Shown here: positions 21,508 through 32,685 of the stretch, one piece after another | Position numbering within the stretch: the first letter of the stretch is position 1 | Layout: every line of letters begins with the position of its first letter | DNA from: Alopecurus myosuroides | Lineage: Eukaryota; Streptophyta; Magnoliopsida; Poales; Poaceae | NCBI GenBank assembly: GCA_028641055.1 | Contig: CM054062.1 | Span: 173,805,642 to 173,869,641 of the forward strand | Reading direction: 5' to 3' | DNA: 64,000 nucleotides | Notes under the pieces: generated by a model | The model's database searches: none | Told to the model about the DNA's origin: nothing | The model's input: the letters and a program-made list of their open reading frames with translations, nothing else | Position numbers and translations under genes: made by a program

Positions 21508-23320
21508 GGTCATCTCCAGCGGGGCTGCTCATTTGGCCCGGACAGGCCGGATTTGAGCAGACCTGGACAAAACGAGGCCCCAGCGGGGCTGCTCAACCCA
21601 CGGCCTGGTCCGTTTTGCGTCCGCGGATGCTCAAAGCCAGACCAAATTTGGGTCAGATTTCGCGGACGCGAAACGGACGCGCGCGCGGACGCACCGCTTT
21701 TCGGTCAAGGGTGGTGGCCCGCCGGCCAGTGACCGTGGCGACGACTCGCCTACCCACCGGTCCTATTTAAATGGGACCCGCGGCCACGCGTCCATCCCCA
21801 CGCGCACCGCCTCCTCAGTCCCCGAGCCCACCCCCTCGCAGTCACTGCCTCGCAGTCTGCCACCCTCTCCCCCTCGGCTCCCTCGCCGACGCCCGCGAGC
21901 TCCCGTCGCCGCGCCATGGGCCGCAACTGGTTGAACTGGGGCAAGGGCGGCAATAACGACAACGAGGCTGGCAGCTCCCGCCGCCGCGCGCCCTCGCCCA
22001 GCCCCCCTCCCGCCTCCACCCCCGCTCACCCGCGCCGCCCGCGCCCAAGCGGAGCAGGTGCAGACGCCGCCTCCCTCTCCTCCTCCTTCTTCTCAAGGGC
22101 CGGCAGCCCCTTCCCGTCTGGTGCCCAACCGCGTCCGCGACCGGCCCTACCTCAACAAGAGGAGGTGCCAGTGGTACTGGGATCGCGCGATCCCAGTTCC
22201 ATGGCCGGATGTCCACCTCCCCGATGGGTGGCATCTGAACAGGGACCGTATCCCTGTGCCGCCGGTCCCGCGCAACGGCCTCGAACGGGAGGTGGAGATT
22301 CACCGCCGCCGCGACGAGCTGCCGCTCGACCTGCGCGGCCACCCAGCGTTCGCCGTGGACAGTCCCCATTGGGACACATGGTTCACGGACGAACACGACC
22401 TGCGGCGCAGGTCGTATTTCGGGCGCGCCAGGCGCGCGGGGCGGCGCAGTACCCGCCGCCTTCTCCTCCACGCCCGGCGCGGCGTGGTACCGCGGCGCCG
22501 CCACCACCCCTCCGCCCCCTCCGCATTGGCGGCCGCGCACCGGCCGTCAAGGAGGAACCACTGGAGGAGCCCCCCCAGTGGTACCAGGACGAGGACGACG
22601 ACGACGAGGACGCCGCCATGCCGCAGCCCAGCGAGGAGCTGCAGCTGGCCATGGCCATCCAGGCCTCCCAGAGGAAGGCGGAGGAGGCAGCGGCGGCGGA
22701 GGAGCGGGCGCTGGCGGAGGCGCTCGCGGCGGTGGCCTCCCAGCAGGCCGCGGAGCAGGCGGAGGCGCGCGCGGCCGGCGCCAGGGCGGTGGATGAGGCC
22801 GTGGCGGCCATCCGCGCCCAGGAGGTCGACATCTACCCCTACGACCAGGAGGTAGACAACGACGGCTGGGACGAGAACGCGCCGGTCCCGGCGTGGTTCC
22901 AGCCCATGGTGGGCATGCAGTGGGAGTGGCGGGGCCCCCGCCGGAGCTGCCGGCGCCCCAGCCCGCAACCCAGCCGCCCACGCCGCAGAGGGCCGCCGCG
23001 CTCCCCCCCCCCCCAACCTCGCTCCGGACACCTCGGAGTACATCATCCTGGACTAGGATGCTCCGGGGCAACTACGGCCGCCGCGAGGCCACTGGCCACT
23101 GGCCACTGCCCGTCTAGCTAGGGCTAGAATGTTTTTTTGTTCTTTTTTTAAGTTGTAAATCTATGGGCCCTACGCAATCTATAAAATGTCCCTTTTGGTA
23201 TGAGCAGCCCCGCTGGGGGCACCTGGTCCGGGCCGTGTCCGTGGACCGCGGACGGCTGCTCAAACAGACAAAATACGGACCAATTTGGTCCGCAAATGAG
23301 CAGCCCCGCTGGAGATGACC
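21508..23320 (+). mobile_element. PIF/Harbinger-type element upstream of the bZIP gene
   Basis: The ends are nearly identical inverted repeats of about 28 bp (GGTCATCTCCAGCGGGGCTG...), flanked by TAA on both sides (21505-21507, 23321-23323). Length is 1813 bp. A second inner copy of the CAGCGGGGCTGCTCA part is present at each end (about 21580 and 23200), so the termini look duplicated. It carries one accessory ORF and no recognisable transposase. Confidence 0.88.
21916..23056 (+). pseudogene. Accessory ORF of the upstream Harbinger-type element, frameshifted
   Basis: A TATA-like TATTTAAAT lies at about 21765. ATG at 21916 opens MGRNWLNWGK. Coding signal then moves to the next frame (about 22050-22450), where a conserved-looking block has WYWDRAIPVPWPDVHL and GWHLNRDRIPVPPVP. 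It returns to the first frame for an Ala/Glu-rich coiled-coil region (about 22600-22830) and an acidic segment. After a poly-C run at about 23006-23015 it moves again, to end SEYIILD at 23056. At least three frame changes make it a pseudogene. The same family is found in the remnant at 23672-24235. I know this WHL...VPPVP family from grass transposon annotations, but not its function. Confidence 0.62.
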
Positions 23321-23409
23321 TAACGCGTCGTTTCATTCATTTGGGGCGAGAAACGGATTGGATAATCCGGTCCCGTCCGAGCCTCGGGCGGGTGTACCCA
23401 ACGCTAATG

Positions 23410-24285
23410 GTTTATTTCATTTTTTAATTAGTATATTAATTTTGGGTCTAGCAGGTTCCTTCCATATATAGTGTGGAAGGCCACAAACGGCCTTATTACA
23501 TAATAAAAATAAAAAGGAAAAAACTACTAGGCGTCGGCGGTGGCCTAGCCCTAGAGCCGGGCCCTCGAGCCTAATCGAGCTCAATGTACTCTGGCGCCTT
23601 TCAGAGGTGCACCGGTGGGACACTCGCCGCCTGCTCCACCTACGGCTCCGGCGGCGGCGTTGGGCCCTCTTCTAGGCCACCTCATACACGGTGCTCCCCG
23701 TAGAGTTGGGCGGGGAGGCGTTGCGCCGGCTGCTCCAGCATGAACTCGTACCAGGGGTGCCCCGTCTCATGCGCGGCCCGCTGGGCCATGACAACGGGAT
23801 CGTGCAGCTGCTGTCCTCCACTTGGGCTCCTTGAAGAGGATGATTGCTCGACGTCGGCCTGGAAGGCGTGCTCGTCCTCGTCATCCTCCTCCTCGTTCTT
23901 CACCGAGACGGGGTTGCCGATGTGCGGCTATCGCTGGGGGTCCTGGCGTCATGGAGGCTGGCGAGCGCGGAGGTGTGGTGGCGGCGAGTTCGTGCGCGGT
24001 GATTTTGGGGCATGGACAAAGCAGCTCCGGCGACGCATGGTATGCTCGTTGCGGAACCATGCTCCGGCGAGTTCTCCACGAAAGCGGGGACGTCGAGGAA
24101 CTCGGGAGGAAGGCGGGCGCGACGTGTGTGGATCTCGTCTCGGCGCTTCTTCACGGAGGTGGGAACGGCGGGCACCGGAATCCGCTGGAGATTCAGGTGC
24201 CACTTATCCGACAACTTCACGTCCGCCCATGGTACGTGAGTGGCGTGTTCCCATGTAGCGTTCCCACATTTAAATAATGCAAGAA
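23410..24285 (-). mobile_element. Remnant of a related Harbinger-type element
   Basis: The minus strand has the same layout as the 21508-23320 element: a TATTTAAAT promoter-like box (about 24272-24280), then the accessory ORF. No clear terminal inverted repeats were found; the upstream end seems cut near 24285, where LTR-like DNA begins. Confidence 0.5.
23672..24235 (-). pseudogene. Broken accessory ORF related to the 21916-23056 product
   Basis: From about 24235 the minus strand reads PWADVKLSDKWHLN and then QRIPVPAVP, matching the pattern PWPDVHL...GWHLNRDRIPVPPVP in the neighbouring element. The frame then changes, and an acidic segment (about 23903-23850) and the C-terminal part PWYEFMLEQPAQ lead to a stop near 23682. 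The shared order of blocks shows common origin. It is not functional. Function of the family is unknown to me. Confidence 0.58.
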
Positions 24286-27200
24286 CGTTGTGTTATCGTG
24301 CTAGTCCCTGGATCAATTGCAAGCACCACAGTTTAAAATGAAATATCATGCAAATGTGCCAAAATCTATTACATCGCATGATCCAGTCTTTACAAAATAT
24401 GATTATAACTTGCATAGTCTTAGAAGACTAGCAACAAAGTATTAAAGAGGAAAACATAGTACAACATTGAGCCCATCTTCTTTATGTGCCATAGGAAAAA
24501 TATGTTGGCGGTAGACTCGAGATCCTGAACGAAACCTCACTCGTCTTCAGATTCATCTGCAGGATGGAATATGCAGCCACAAGGGGTCAATATAATTTAA
24601 TGTATTGGCAAGTAACACTATGGTGGATATAAATGGCAAGACTATACTACATGCATATTTGGCTGGGTGGAGTTTTGGCTAAGTTTCCACAAAGCAAGTT
24701 TTCTCCTATCTCTTTTGTAAAACAAACTTTTCTTTTCAAAGAGTGTCAACATTGGATTGAAATCCAAGCACCACAACTACTGTTCACTTGGACAAAAATT
24801 TACTTATTGAAAATGGTGTTGAGACTCTTCTGTCCATCCTTGTCCAACTGCTCGAAGTCGTCTATTACCGGGAACACGGCTATGATCATAGTTTATAACT
24901 CTGCATAGGTTGTGCACTTTCACCTTTTGTCTTCAATTAGCCCAAACATCATATACACGCGGAGTGCATTAAGGAAATGAGAGAATTGAGACGATATCTT
25001 TCAGAAGCAAGAATTCAACCCAACCGGCACGACCCATTCCACCTATAATTATTCTACATCTGCTTGTCAAGCCTGGGCTGAACTCTCACAACTTAATTGA
25101 TCAAGACAGCGGCCATTTTGTCAAAAGGCTACACGGAAAGCTACTAGATTTAGAGGGACTTAGAATCTCTTTGTTCCTGGGTGACCATCCGCAAGTATCC
25201 TCCTTTCGGTGAAAATCACCATAGACATGGCCCTAGGGAGTCACTCAACATAAACTAGTCTTTCCACTTCCACCCAGGCGGTTCATTTATTAGTTATACT
25301 TAGAATTTTTTCTCAACATCTAGTAAAACAATTTGTAACCTTGCATAGCATCCACTAAGTTATAAAGCTATCAAAATAACAAGGGTAAAAGAGATGGCTA
25401 CACACTACTAGGATAATAGCATAGCATAACATAACTTAGTAAAATTTCCTATCATGCATACTACTCAAAAATCAACTAATGCATATAGAAATAATGGGTA
25501 GTTGATGGTGTTACTTGCCTTTTAAGTTGGTGAAGAACACTCACCTTCTCTTCACAAAATAGAATGTTGTCTCCGTACAATCTAAACAATACAAGTAAAC
25601 AAAAATAAACAAACAATCACAAACAAAGAAAACAGAGTATAACAATCAACAAACTTAGCACAACAATTTGTTCTACAAGGAAAATATAGTGATTGGGTTT
25701 AGTGTATAGCAAATGGCTAAGGATTGAGTTTGTAAAATTCAAAGTTAATTGATCATACTTGTCAAGGAAGTTTCAAGAGTCTTCACTAAGTATTATCACA
25801 TTTAATGTAACATAAAAAAGGGGAAACATTTGATAACAGCTAAGTTCAATGCACAAAAGAAACTAAGTAATTGTAGTTATTGTTTTCCATTTTGTGACTA
25901 AGGGTTGTTCTTTGATCAAAAGATCACACAAGGTCTAATATATTTTTGTCTTGCTTTCTTCAAGTCTTCTTTTGCTTCCTTGAGTTGCTTCTCATGTCTA
26001 AGTCTTTAAGCATGTAATTCAATGGCCTTGCTTGTAGTACTCCTTATTGTATAAAAGAGTTAAGGACTTAGCCATATAGAATAAGAGAGGTAGTAGAGAT
26101 TGCTAGAGTTTCCTCAAAAAGGACTTGTAAAATCTTCATCTGGTTCATCTTCTGCGAGAGTATTCTTCTTGAGTTGAAGTTTCTCTTCTTTATGAAAAGC
26201 TCCTTGCTGAAGTCTTGGTCAAAACTCTCGTCACACTTAGAAAACAAATTCTAAGTCTTGGGCAAAACAAACTTGACACTAATCATCTTAAATTCTAAGT
26301 CTTGGAAAACAAATCCTAAGTCTTCTCATGATTAGTCTTAAGGGAAATCTTCAAGCTCCTTTGTAGCTTCCTCCTTGGTGGTGAATTCATTGAAATTTCC
26401 AACACTTGATGGTTTTGATACAAACTAGGGGCTGGTCTTGATCTAACTTTGCCATAGCACAAGGTCTAAGAGAACAGAAAAGAAAGCGGAGAAAAGACTT
26501 AGAGAAAAAGAGAGACGGGGTTGGTCTTCTTGAAGTTCCTCTTGTTTTCTTCTTGTGCCTCCTTTTCTAAGTCCTTCATTGTCCTTCAGGCGGTTTCTTC
26601 AATTTGACTCCAAGGATGACAAAGGGAACATCTTTCTTCACATCATGGTCTTCACAAATCCAGACTTAGTGGTTTTTCAAGTAAGAGGGACAACTAGCAC
26701 AAATTTACATGGACATGGTTTCAAGGCATCCAAGGCTTAGGTTTTGATGTATCTATTCTATGGTTACTACTTAGAACAAAATTTCTAGAGAAAACATATT
26801 GAAAATATTTACAGAATTTAAACTAAGTCAAAACACACAAAAAGGCCAAACAATTCTAAATTCAAATTTAATTGGTTCAAAAATTATTTTGGGACAGAGA
26901 ACATGAAAGTATACATCCTAAGGTTTCCAGGGATATTTTATTTGCAATTTTTAGATTTGTAGAATTTAAATATGCCAAAAATCATCAAACAAGCATATTT
27001 AAATTTGAACCAATTTATGTTTGTAAATTTTTTATTTTGACAGTGTTAAAAGATCCTACATGTCGTGCTGATTTCAAAAACTCCAAGTTTACTTAATTTG
27101 GATCTACGGTTAAAAAGTTACGATAGATCTAAGTTTGGGGGTTTTTCTGCAAAACTGACAAATTAATTTTACCGGGAGAAATTCAATTAAAAGGCTGGAC

Positions 27201-28440
27201 ACTTGGCAGCTTCTGATTGGCAGCGACTGCTGACTAAGCGCTAACGTGGCGCTAGCGTGGCTGCTGACTGAACTGCTTACTGGGCACCACGCGGCGCGCT
27301 GTGATTGGCCAAAAACGTTTCGACGAAATGATTTAACGGGGACGGTTAGATCTGCATCGGACGGTGCTTGATCTAGGGCCTTATCTCCGACCGGATTTGT
27401 CACCGGAATATGGCGCGACGGTGGTGCTGCCTCCCGGAGTTGATGGCGCCGGTGAGGAAGACGTCCTCCGACTCAACGGAGATGACGAAGACGCGCGGCG
27501 TGACGCGTTGAAGACCATGGTGACGATGTTGTATGTTGTTGCTTCCCGGGGCGATGGCGAGGAGCGGACGGAATTTCGGCGGCGCCGGTGAGCTTCGGAC
27601 GTGCACGGCGTGATGATTTCTGCACGGATAAAAATCGAGGAAGAGGTCGGAGAGATGCGCGTTTAAGAGGGGAACATGAAAAGGTCAAGAGGGGCGGCAG
27701 GCTCCTGTACTGTCGCCGGACCAGAGGAAAATGGCGGCGATGGAGATCGATCTCCGGTGAGGAATCTGGCTAGCCTAGCGGCATAATCGGGTGCAAAAAG
27801 AGAGGGGAAACGGAGCTGGGATCAGGGGCTTTTAAAGGAGGGTCTCGGGGATCAATTTGGTGCCCTCATGCGCACGAAATCGAGAAGGAGATCGGGTCCG
27901 ATACGAGCCCTTTTTCATGCTCGGGAGGTTAGGGGTGAGGTGATGTCATCGGGCACGTCACGGTTGGACCTAGCGGTCAGAGAGATAAGGTTTCGGAGCA
28001 TGGGCTAGGCCACTTCCTGGGTTCGCGCGAGAGAGAGGAAGATGGGTTGGGCCCGTGTGGATGGTTGCGATCATGCGAGGGACCGAGGGTTAGAAGGAGG
28101 CCGAGGAGATGGACTGTTGCGGGCTGTTGTTACTCTCTCTTCTCTCTTTTTTCTTTTTCCTGTTTTCTTTAAAAATCAATATCTTTGGTTTCAAAAGCCC
28201 AAATGATCTCAAACAAAAACCTATAGTTTTGTAGAAATAATATCTTTGAAATTAAAACATTTTTGTGCTGTTTTCTACAAATTAAATTTTGAACATTCAA
28301 ATATGATTTAAAATCAAAAGGGCACTTTAAGGTTATTTTAAAACATGGCTTATTAAATCCCTTTTGGTTGTGGTGTTTATTGGTACTATCTTTGGATGCT
28401 CAAAATGACAGGGTTAGGGTGTTCATTGACGGCAACATGA
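24286..28440 (-). repeat. Old long-LTR-like unit, no genes
   Basis: No supported ORF over 4 kb. The order of parts (gene-like 3' segment with 'aatatgcagcca' and 'tggcaagt' phrases near 24570-24610, AT-rich middle, GC-rich block 27200-28140 with TTTAAAAG near 27825, AT-rich end) parallels the long minus-oriented LTR units at 57593-64000. Ends were not recognised. It is probably a decayed relative. Confidence 0.42.
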
Positions 28441-28968
28441 ACTTTGAGGTGTGCTTGTGTAGCCCTACGCGATTCTCATCCTACTTGATTCATGAGGAAC
28501 GATTTCCGAGCTATGTCTTTCATGCATTTTGTTAGAGTAAGTATTACGTGTTTAATTATGTTAATATTGTTGAGAGTTGTCACTAGTGAAAGTATGATCC
28601 CTAGGCCTTACTTTCCACCATTGCTATATCATTTTCTTTCAGATTTAATACTTGTTTGTTTGCAGCCATTTTTATTACAGATTTACAAGACCTTGTTTTA
28701 CCACTCATATTACCCATATTTTATCATCTCTTCACTGAACTAGTGCACCTATACAATTGAAAATTGTATTAGGTGTGTTGAGAACGCAAGAGAATCTACC
28801 TTTTGTTTCTAATATATCTTTCTAAGTGCTTCTGAGGTATGACTGAATTGACAACTCAACTGCTAAGGCTTATAGGTATTCTTTGACTCCCCTTGTGTCA
28901 AATCAATAAATTGGGTAATACTTACCCTCGAAGACTATCGTGATCCCCTACAGTTGTGGGTCATCAGG
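28441..28968 (+). repeat. 3' part of an Athila-like LTR
   Basis: Sequence from about 28470 to 28790 matches 34540-34840 of the Athila LTR closely (for example CACTAGTGAAAGTATGAT and CTAGTGCACCTATACAA). It ends TTGTGGGTCATCA at 28968, a typical Athila LTR end. No primer-binding site follows, so this is a solo or 3' LTR remnant with its upstream half lost. Confidence 0.62.
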
Positions 28969-29197
28969 GAGGAGGTTGACCAGGACCCGTGGGGACGCGA
29001 ACCAGACATCCGCGCGCGTCCACGTGGACGCATTTATTTCCCAAATTTGGGACAGAAATGGGTGCGTGTGGAGGGAAATGGTCACGACGCGCATCTGTTT
29101 CCCAAATGCGTCAGCACATTGGGTCGTGTTTCCGCGTCACGCGGACAGATTCTGACGTGGCCGGACCAAATGAGTCAGCATGTTGGAAATTCTCTTA
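28969..29197. mobile_element. Truncated Harbinger-like MITE end
   Basis: GC-rich arm with CGCG-rich repeats ending ...TTGGAAATTCTCTTA, similar to the common grass Harbinger end (...TTGGAGATGCTCTTA). The left end is missing against the Athila LTR. Confidence 0.42.
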
Positions 29198-29203
29198 CAT
29201 CTC

Positions 29204-30454
29204 TAACAGGCCACTCCAACCACGTCCTATATGTCCCGGGGGAAGGCCGGGCATCGCTAGGAGCCACCCAACCGCCTCCCCTGGTCAGGCCTAGTGACTA
29301 GAGTGTACGGCAAACCCAACCCATATGGGAAGGGTTTGGGACAGCCCGGACGCGCTCAGGCGCTCCCGACACTATACCGCTGACAGCGCGGACCCGCTCC
29401 ATTTCATCCTAAATAGGTCGGAACCCTCCCGTTGTTTGATATTTCTCACACTCTATTGTCTTATTCTACTAGCTCCGCCTCACTACAAACTTGTGTCGCC
29501 GCCGTCTCCTTCCCGTCGGTCGCCCGCAGCCCGTAGTCCTCCGTATTATTCCCTACCACCAAACTTTCCTGACTAGATTTCAGCCGTAGCTGAGCTCCGT
29601 GGCGGCCGCATTTCACCAGATATGAGTTCACCCGCAACCCAACCCATTCTGCCTCCACCCGCTGGTCTCCTCACACCATGGTGTCATGGGACACGAATGA
29701 GGACTCGGTGGCCTCCTTCCCTCTATACGAGGAGGTCACCTCGTCCGACTCCACCATGGTATGTCCTAGGTTTAGCTTACATTTTGATTTTATCCCCAAA
29801 TTGTGCACTTAGAGTGGACTTGAGAGTTGCTATGTTGAAATGTACGATTCACAAGCATGTAGTTGTAATGTCCGTGGTAACATTTCTGAGTTGAAAGATT
29901 CCCTCCGTGGCAAGATGCGCATATTGGAGGATTTGAACTTCATAATCGAGGAAAAGAAGAAGACCGAAGAAAAATTTGAGCTAGTGCAAGAAACAAACCG
30001 GAATTTGGAGGACAAACTAAAGAAGATTGAAGAAGGGACCAAGAAAATAGAAGAAGAGAAGACGATCTTGCAAGAACAGAAGATGAAAATAGAGTTGCAA
30101 CTCGCCAGCATTGTCGATGATTACAAAATCAAGGCGGATGCAACTCGGAAAAAGATAAAAAGATGAAGAAACATGGCATCGAGAAGGGTATGCATCTCCA
30201 CTATGCATTAGCCGTTATAGTCATTTTAGTTATGATTATACTTGCTACGCATGGGATATCTATTTGCGCTAGGTAGATAAATTACGTGCAAAATTCAAAT
30301 GGACAATGGTTGCATGTGATGCATGGATTTGAGGAACAAGTTTTAGGCTACATGGTTGTAGAACATCATATTTTGGGGTTGTCCGGTCACTGTTCGCGAA
30401 CACGCCAGGGCGTGCCTGGGTCAAATTTGGGGTGGCCGGTTGGAAATTCTCTTA
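29204..30454 (+). mobile_element. Degenerate Harbinger-like element with coiled-coil ORF
   Basis: The right end (GGCCGGTTGGAAATTCTCTTA) and a degraded left end (TAACAGGCCACTCCAACC) fit the TAAGAGCATCTCCAAC-type inverted ends of grass Harbinger elements, with TAA/TTA at the edges. Size is about 1.25 kb. It encodes a small accessory protein and no transposase. Confidence 0.5.
29622..30276 (+). pseudogene. Coiled-coil, tail-anchored accessory protein of a Harbinger-like element (broken)
   Basis: The first part (ATG at 29622) reads MSSPATQPILPPPAGLL, then the coding signal is interrupted, probably by an intron after about 29760. From 29840 to 30166 a Lys/Glu-rich frame predicts a long coiled coil. 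An A-rich run near 30148-30160 shifts the frame. The continuation (30163-30276, 37 codons, TAG stop) holds a hydrophobic stretch (ALAVIVILVMIILA) near the C-terminus, as in a tail-anchored membrane protein. I know similar coiled-coil plus C-terminal membrane segment proteins from grass DNA elements, but not their role. Confidence 0.5.
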
Positions 30455-30491
30455 GATCAAACCCAATGGCCCCTCAAATCAGACATATTTT

Positions 30492-31165
30492 GGTGTGTTT
30501 GGGACAGCTCTACTCCATCTAACTCCACTCCACCTCTAAACTCCACTCCACCAACTAGCTCTAGAGCGGCAAAAGAGTTCATGGTGTCTACGGGAGGCAA
30601 CAGAGTCGACGGGCGACTAAGAGTTCATGGTGCATACGGGAGGCAACAGAGGAGATCCTGGTACTGTACTCCGGGATTGAACGGCAGCGCGTGCCCCTTG
30701 CTCCAGGCGGCGGCTGATTTGCTCCGGCGATGGATTGGATCGATAAGGGCTTAGAAGCAGGTGGCGGAGGGAAGAAGAACGGGTGGCCGGAGGATGGAGG
30801 GAAGAAGGAATTACCGGTGTTGTAGAACAGAAGGATTAGATGGATTCGATTAGTCGGGAGGTACGACGCCCGGAGACAGCGACAACGGTAAGGCCTAGAT
30901 GCCGCGTGATGTTCATCTGGGAGAAAAGAAAAGAGATGGGGAGAAAAACGTTTTGGGCTTAGCGGGGTAACTTAGGGGCAATGGTGGGTAAATAAATGTA
31001 ATCAAAGGTGGAGTGGAGCAGGTGAAGCACCTGTTTCTGCGCTTCGGTAAAATGAACTAGGGACGTCTCAGCTTCACTTCAACTGATAGATGGAGTTTTT
31101 GCGTTTGGATCAGCTTCAGCTGCTCCACCGATGAATTGGTGGAGTGGAGTTGTCCCAAACACACC
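30492..31165. mobile_element. Non-autonomous DNA element with GGTGTGTTTGGGACA ends
   Basis: Inverted ends: GGTGTGTTTGGGACAGCTC at 30492 and GAGTTGTCCCAAACACACC ending at 31165, 18 of 19 matching, with further similarity inside. Length is 674 bp, with no ORF of note. I see no clear target duplication, so the superfamily (Harbinger or hAT-like) is open. Confidence 0.68.
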
Positions 31166-31289
31166 GATTCTAGGAAGGATACGTCCCAACGGCCCAGTCC
31201 ATATCAAACCGGCTGGGCATTTGATCTATTTTTCTTTATTTCTCTCCTTTTACAAACCGAATACTTTAATAATGTAAAATAAATTGTTA

Positions 31290-31744
31290 CAATACAAAAA
31301 AAGTTCCAAATCAAATAAACAAAATAGAGATAAAATGGCTACTCGTTTGATAGCAATGTCCATATATACTCAACCAAATCTTCCTAAAGAGAGTTGTGTG
31401 TGGCTTGATCATGGATCTCATGTTGCGCGTGCATATACTCCTGAAACATTGACTGTCCAGACGTTGGCGCAACCAATTCACTTTGAAATAACCACCCTTG
31501 GTCAAAGAGGCTCTCAGCACGCTCATGCTAAATTATCATGTTTTGCATGATTACACGAGAAGTCATCACCCCTCCCCCCCATAGAGCCTTCTTGCTCCAT
31601 ATTCTAGCAGGGTGCCAAACAATAGCCCAACAAACTTGGAGCACACCAAATGGTCGATCCACATCCTTCCTAGAAACCTCTTGTTATTGAGAAAACATGT
31701 GATTGTTCTCTCCTTTGGGATTGCGAATTGTCTTCACAAATGTA
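31290..31744 (-). pseudogene. PIF/Harbinger DDE transposase, C-terminal fragment
   Basis: From 31744 leftwards the minus strand reads TFVKTIRNPKGENN, an in-frame stop (TAA near 31690), then EVSRKDVDRPFGVLQVCWAI, WHPARIWS and TSRVIMQNMI, then QATHNSLQEDLVEYIW near 31400. These match the C-terminal blocks of plant PIF/Harbinger transposases (DDE_Tnp_4 / plant transposon protein), including the RKDVERAFGVLQ and MHNMI motifs. The N-terminal catalytic part is missing: an LTR begins at 31745 in the middle of the frame. Several stops make it non-functional. It may have belonged to an element that could have mobilised the nearby non-autonomous ones, which is inference. Confidence 0.82.
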
Positions 31745-32685
31745 TGTCGGGGTCTCGTATCTGAGCGAACACAATACCCAAAGAAAACATAGTTCAAACA
31801 CATGGGGCTGAACACGCAGTCACTCATAGATCCTCTAGAGCCTTTTGGCGGTGAGACAAGCAACATACACGCGACAGAGAGAGAGGGGGAGGCAGGGAGA
31901 GAGAGACGGCAGTTTACCCAGGTTCAAGCCACCATGCGGTGTAAACCCTTCTCCTGTTTGTGTGGTGGATTGCACTACTTTGAGATGTTACGATACAAGG
32001 GAAAGCTTGTGCTAGAGGTGGAAGAACGGGTGTTCTCGGGTTTATGATAAGGATCAGAATGTGAACCCTTGTTACTGTCGTGGCCTCCTTCCTTTTATAG
32101 TGGGCTCTAGTCCTCTTCCTCAATTCTTGGCAGGAAAGAAATACCAGAAGGAGCCAAAGGAGGGCATAGGCGCACAGACCTATGCTACTCGTGAACTTGG
32201 TCCATCTTCGATTAAAGCTTCGGTCCATGCCAGAGCATGGAGCCTCTTTGGTGCCATCATGGATTACGCTCATAGAGGAACGCTTTACCACCGTGGTCTT
32301 GTATCACCTAAGAGAAAGGTCTTGGGCGGCGCTTAAGCGCCGCAGATGGATGGCGACCTTTAATCACAGAAGAGGCAAGCTTTGGCGTCTACACCCTGCG
32401 ATGTTGTCTCCCCTTTGCCATCCGCACATGACTATGTCACTCTGTGGACGAGGCAGAGGCATGTGACCCTCCGATGCGGGGTCACCTGTGCTGCTTCCTC
32501 GTGAGGACGTATACAATGAACTTAGTTGTTTGTCGATCTCCTCTCCTTGCAGAGGCGACGGTCCTCGCGAGGGGTCTTGATGTGCAAAGACAAGACTGGC
32601 CTTGCGGTGTTGACTTGGTCTTAAGCTGTCTTTGACTGGGCCTTGCCATACGGGTCATGTTACCCTGGTATCCACTAGGCCGACA
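31745..32685 (-). repeat. 3' LTR of a minus-strand gypsy (Tat-like) element
   Basis: The minus strand starts TGTCGGCCTA at 32685 right after a polypurine tract (GGGGCTAC) and ends ...ACCCCGACA at 31745; 941 bp with inverted TGTCGG/CCGACA ends. A minus-strand TATA box (TATAAAAGG, 32099-32091) is present. It interrupts the Harbinger transposase fragment. Confidence 0.82.

Noticed and set aside
22300..23046. Long minus-strand ORFs across the 21508-23320 element (up to 248 codons)
   Set aside because: They are shadows of a GC-rich coding region on the plus strand: Arg/Ala/Gly-rich, no domain, no promoter on that strand.
27364..27773. Short ORFs in the GC-rich block
   Set aside because: The block fits the promoter-leader part of a long LTR; the ORFs lack domains and overlap on both strands.
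28954..29301. Overlapping ORFs of about 100 codons
   Set aside because: They cross the end of one MITE-like element and the Athila LTR border, so they are chance frames.
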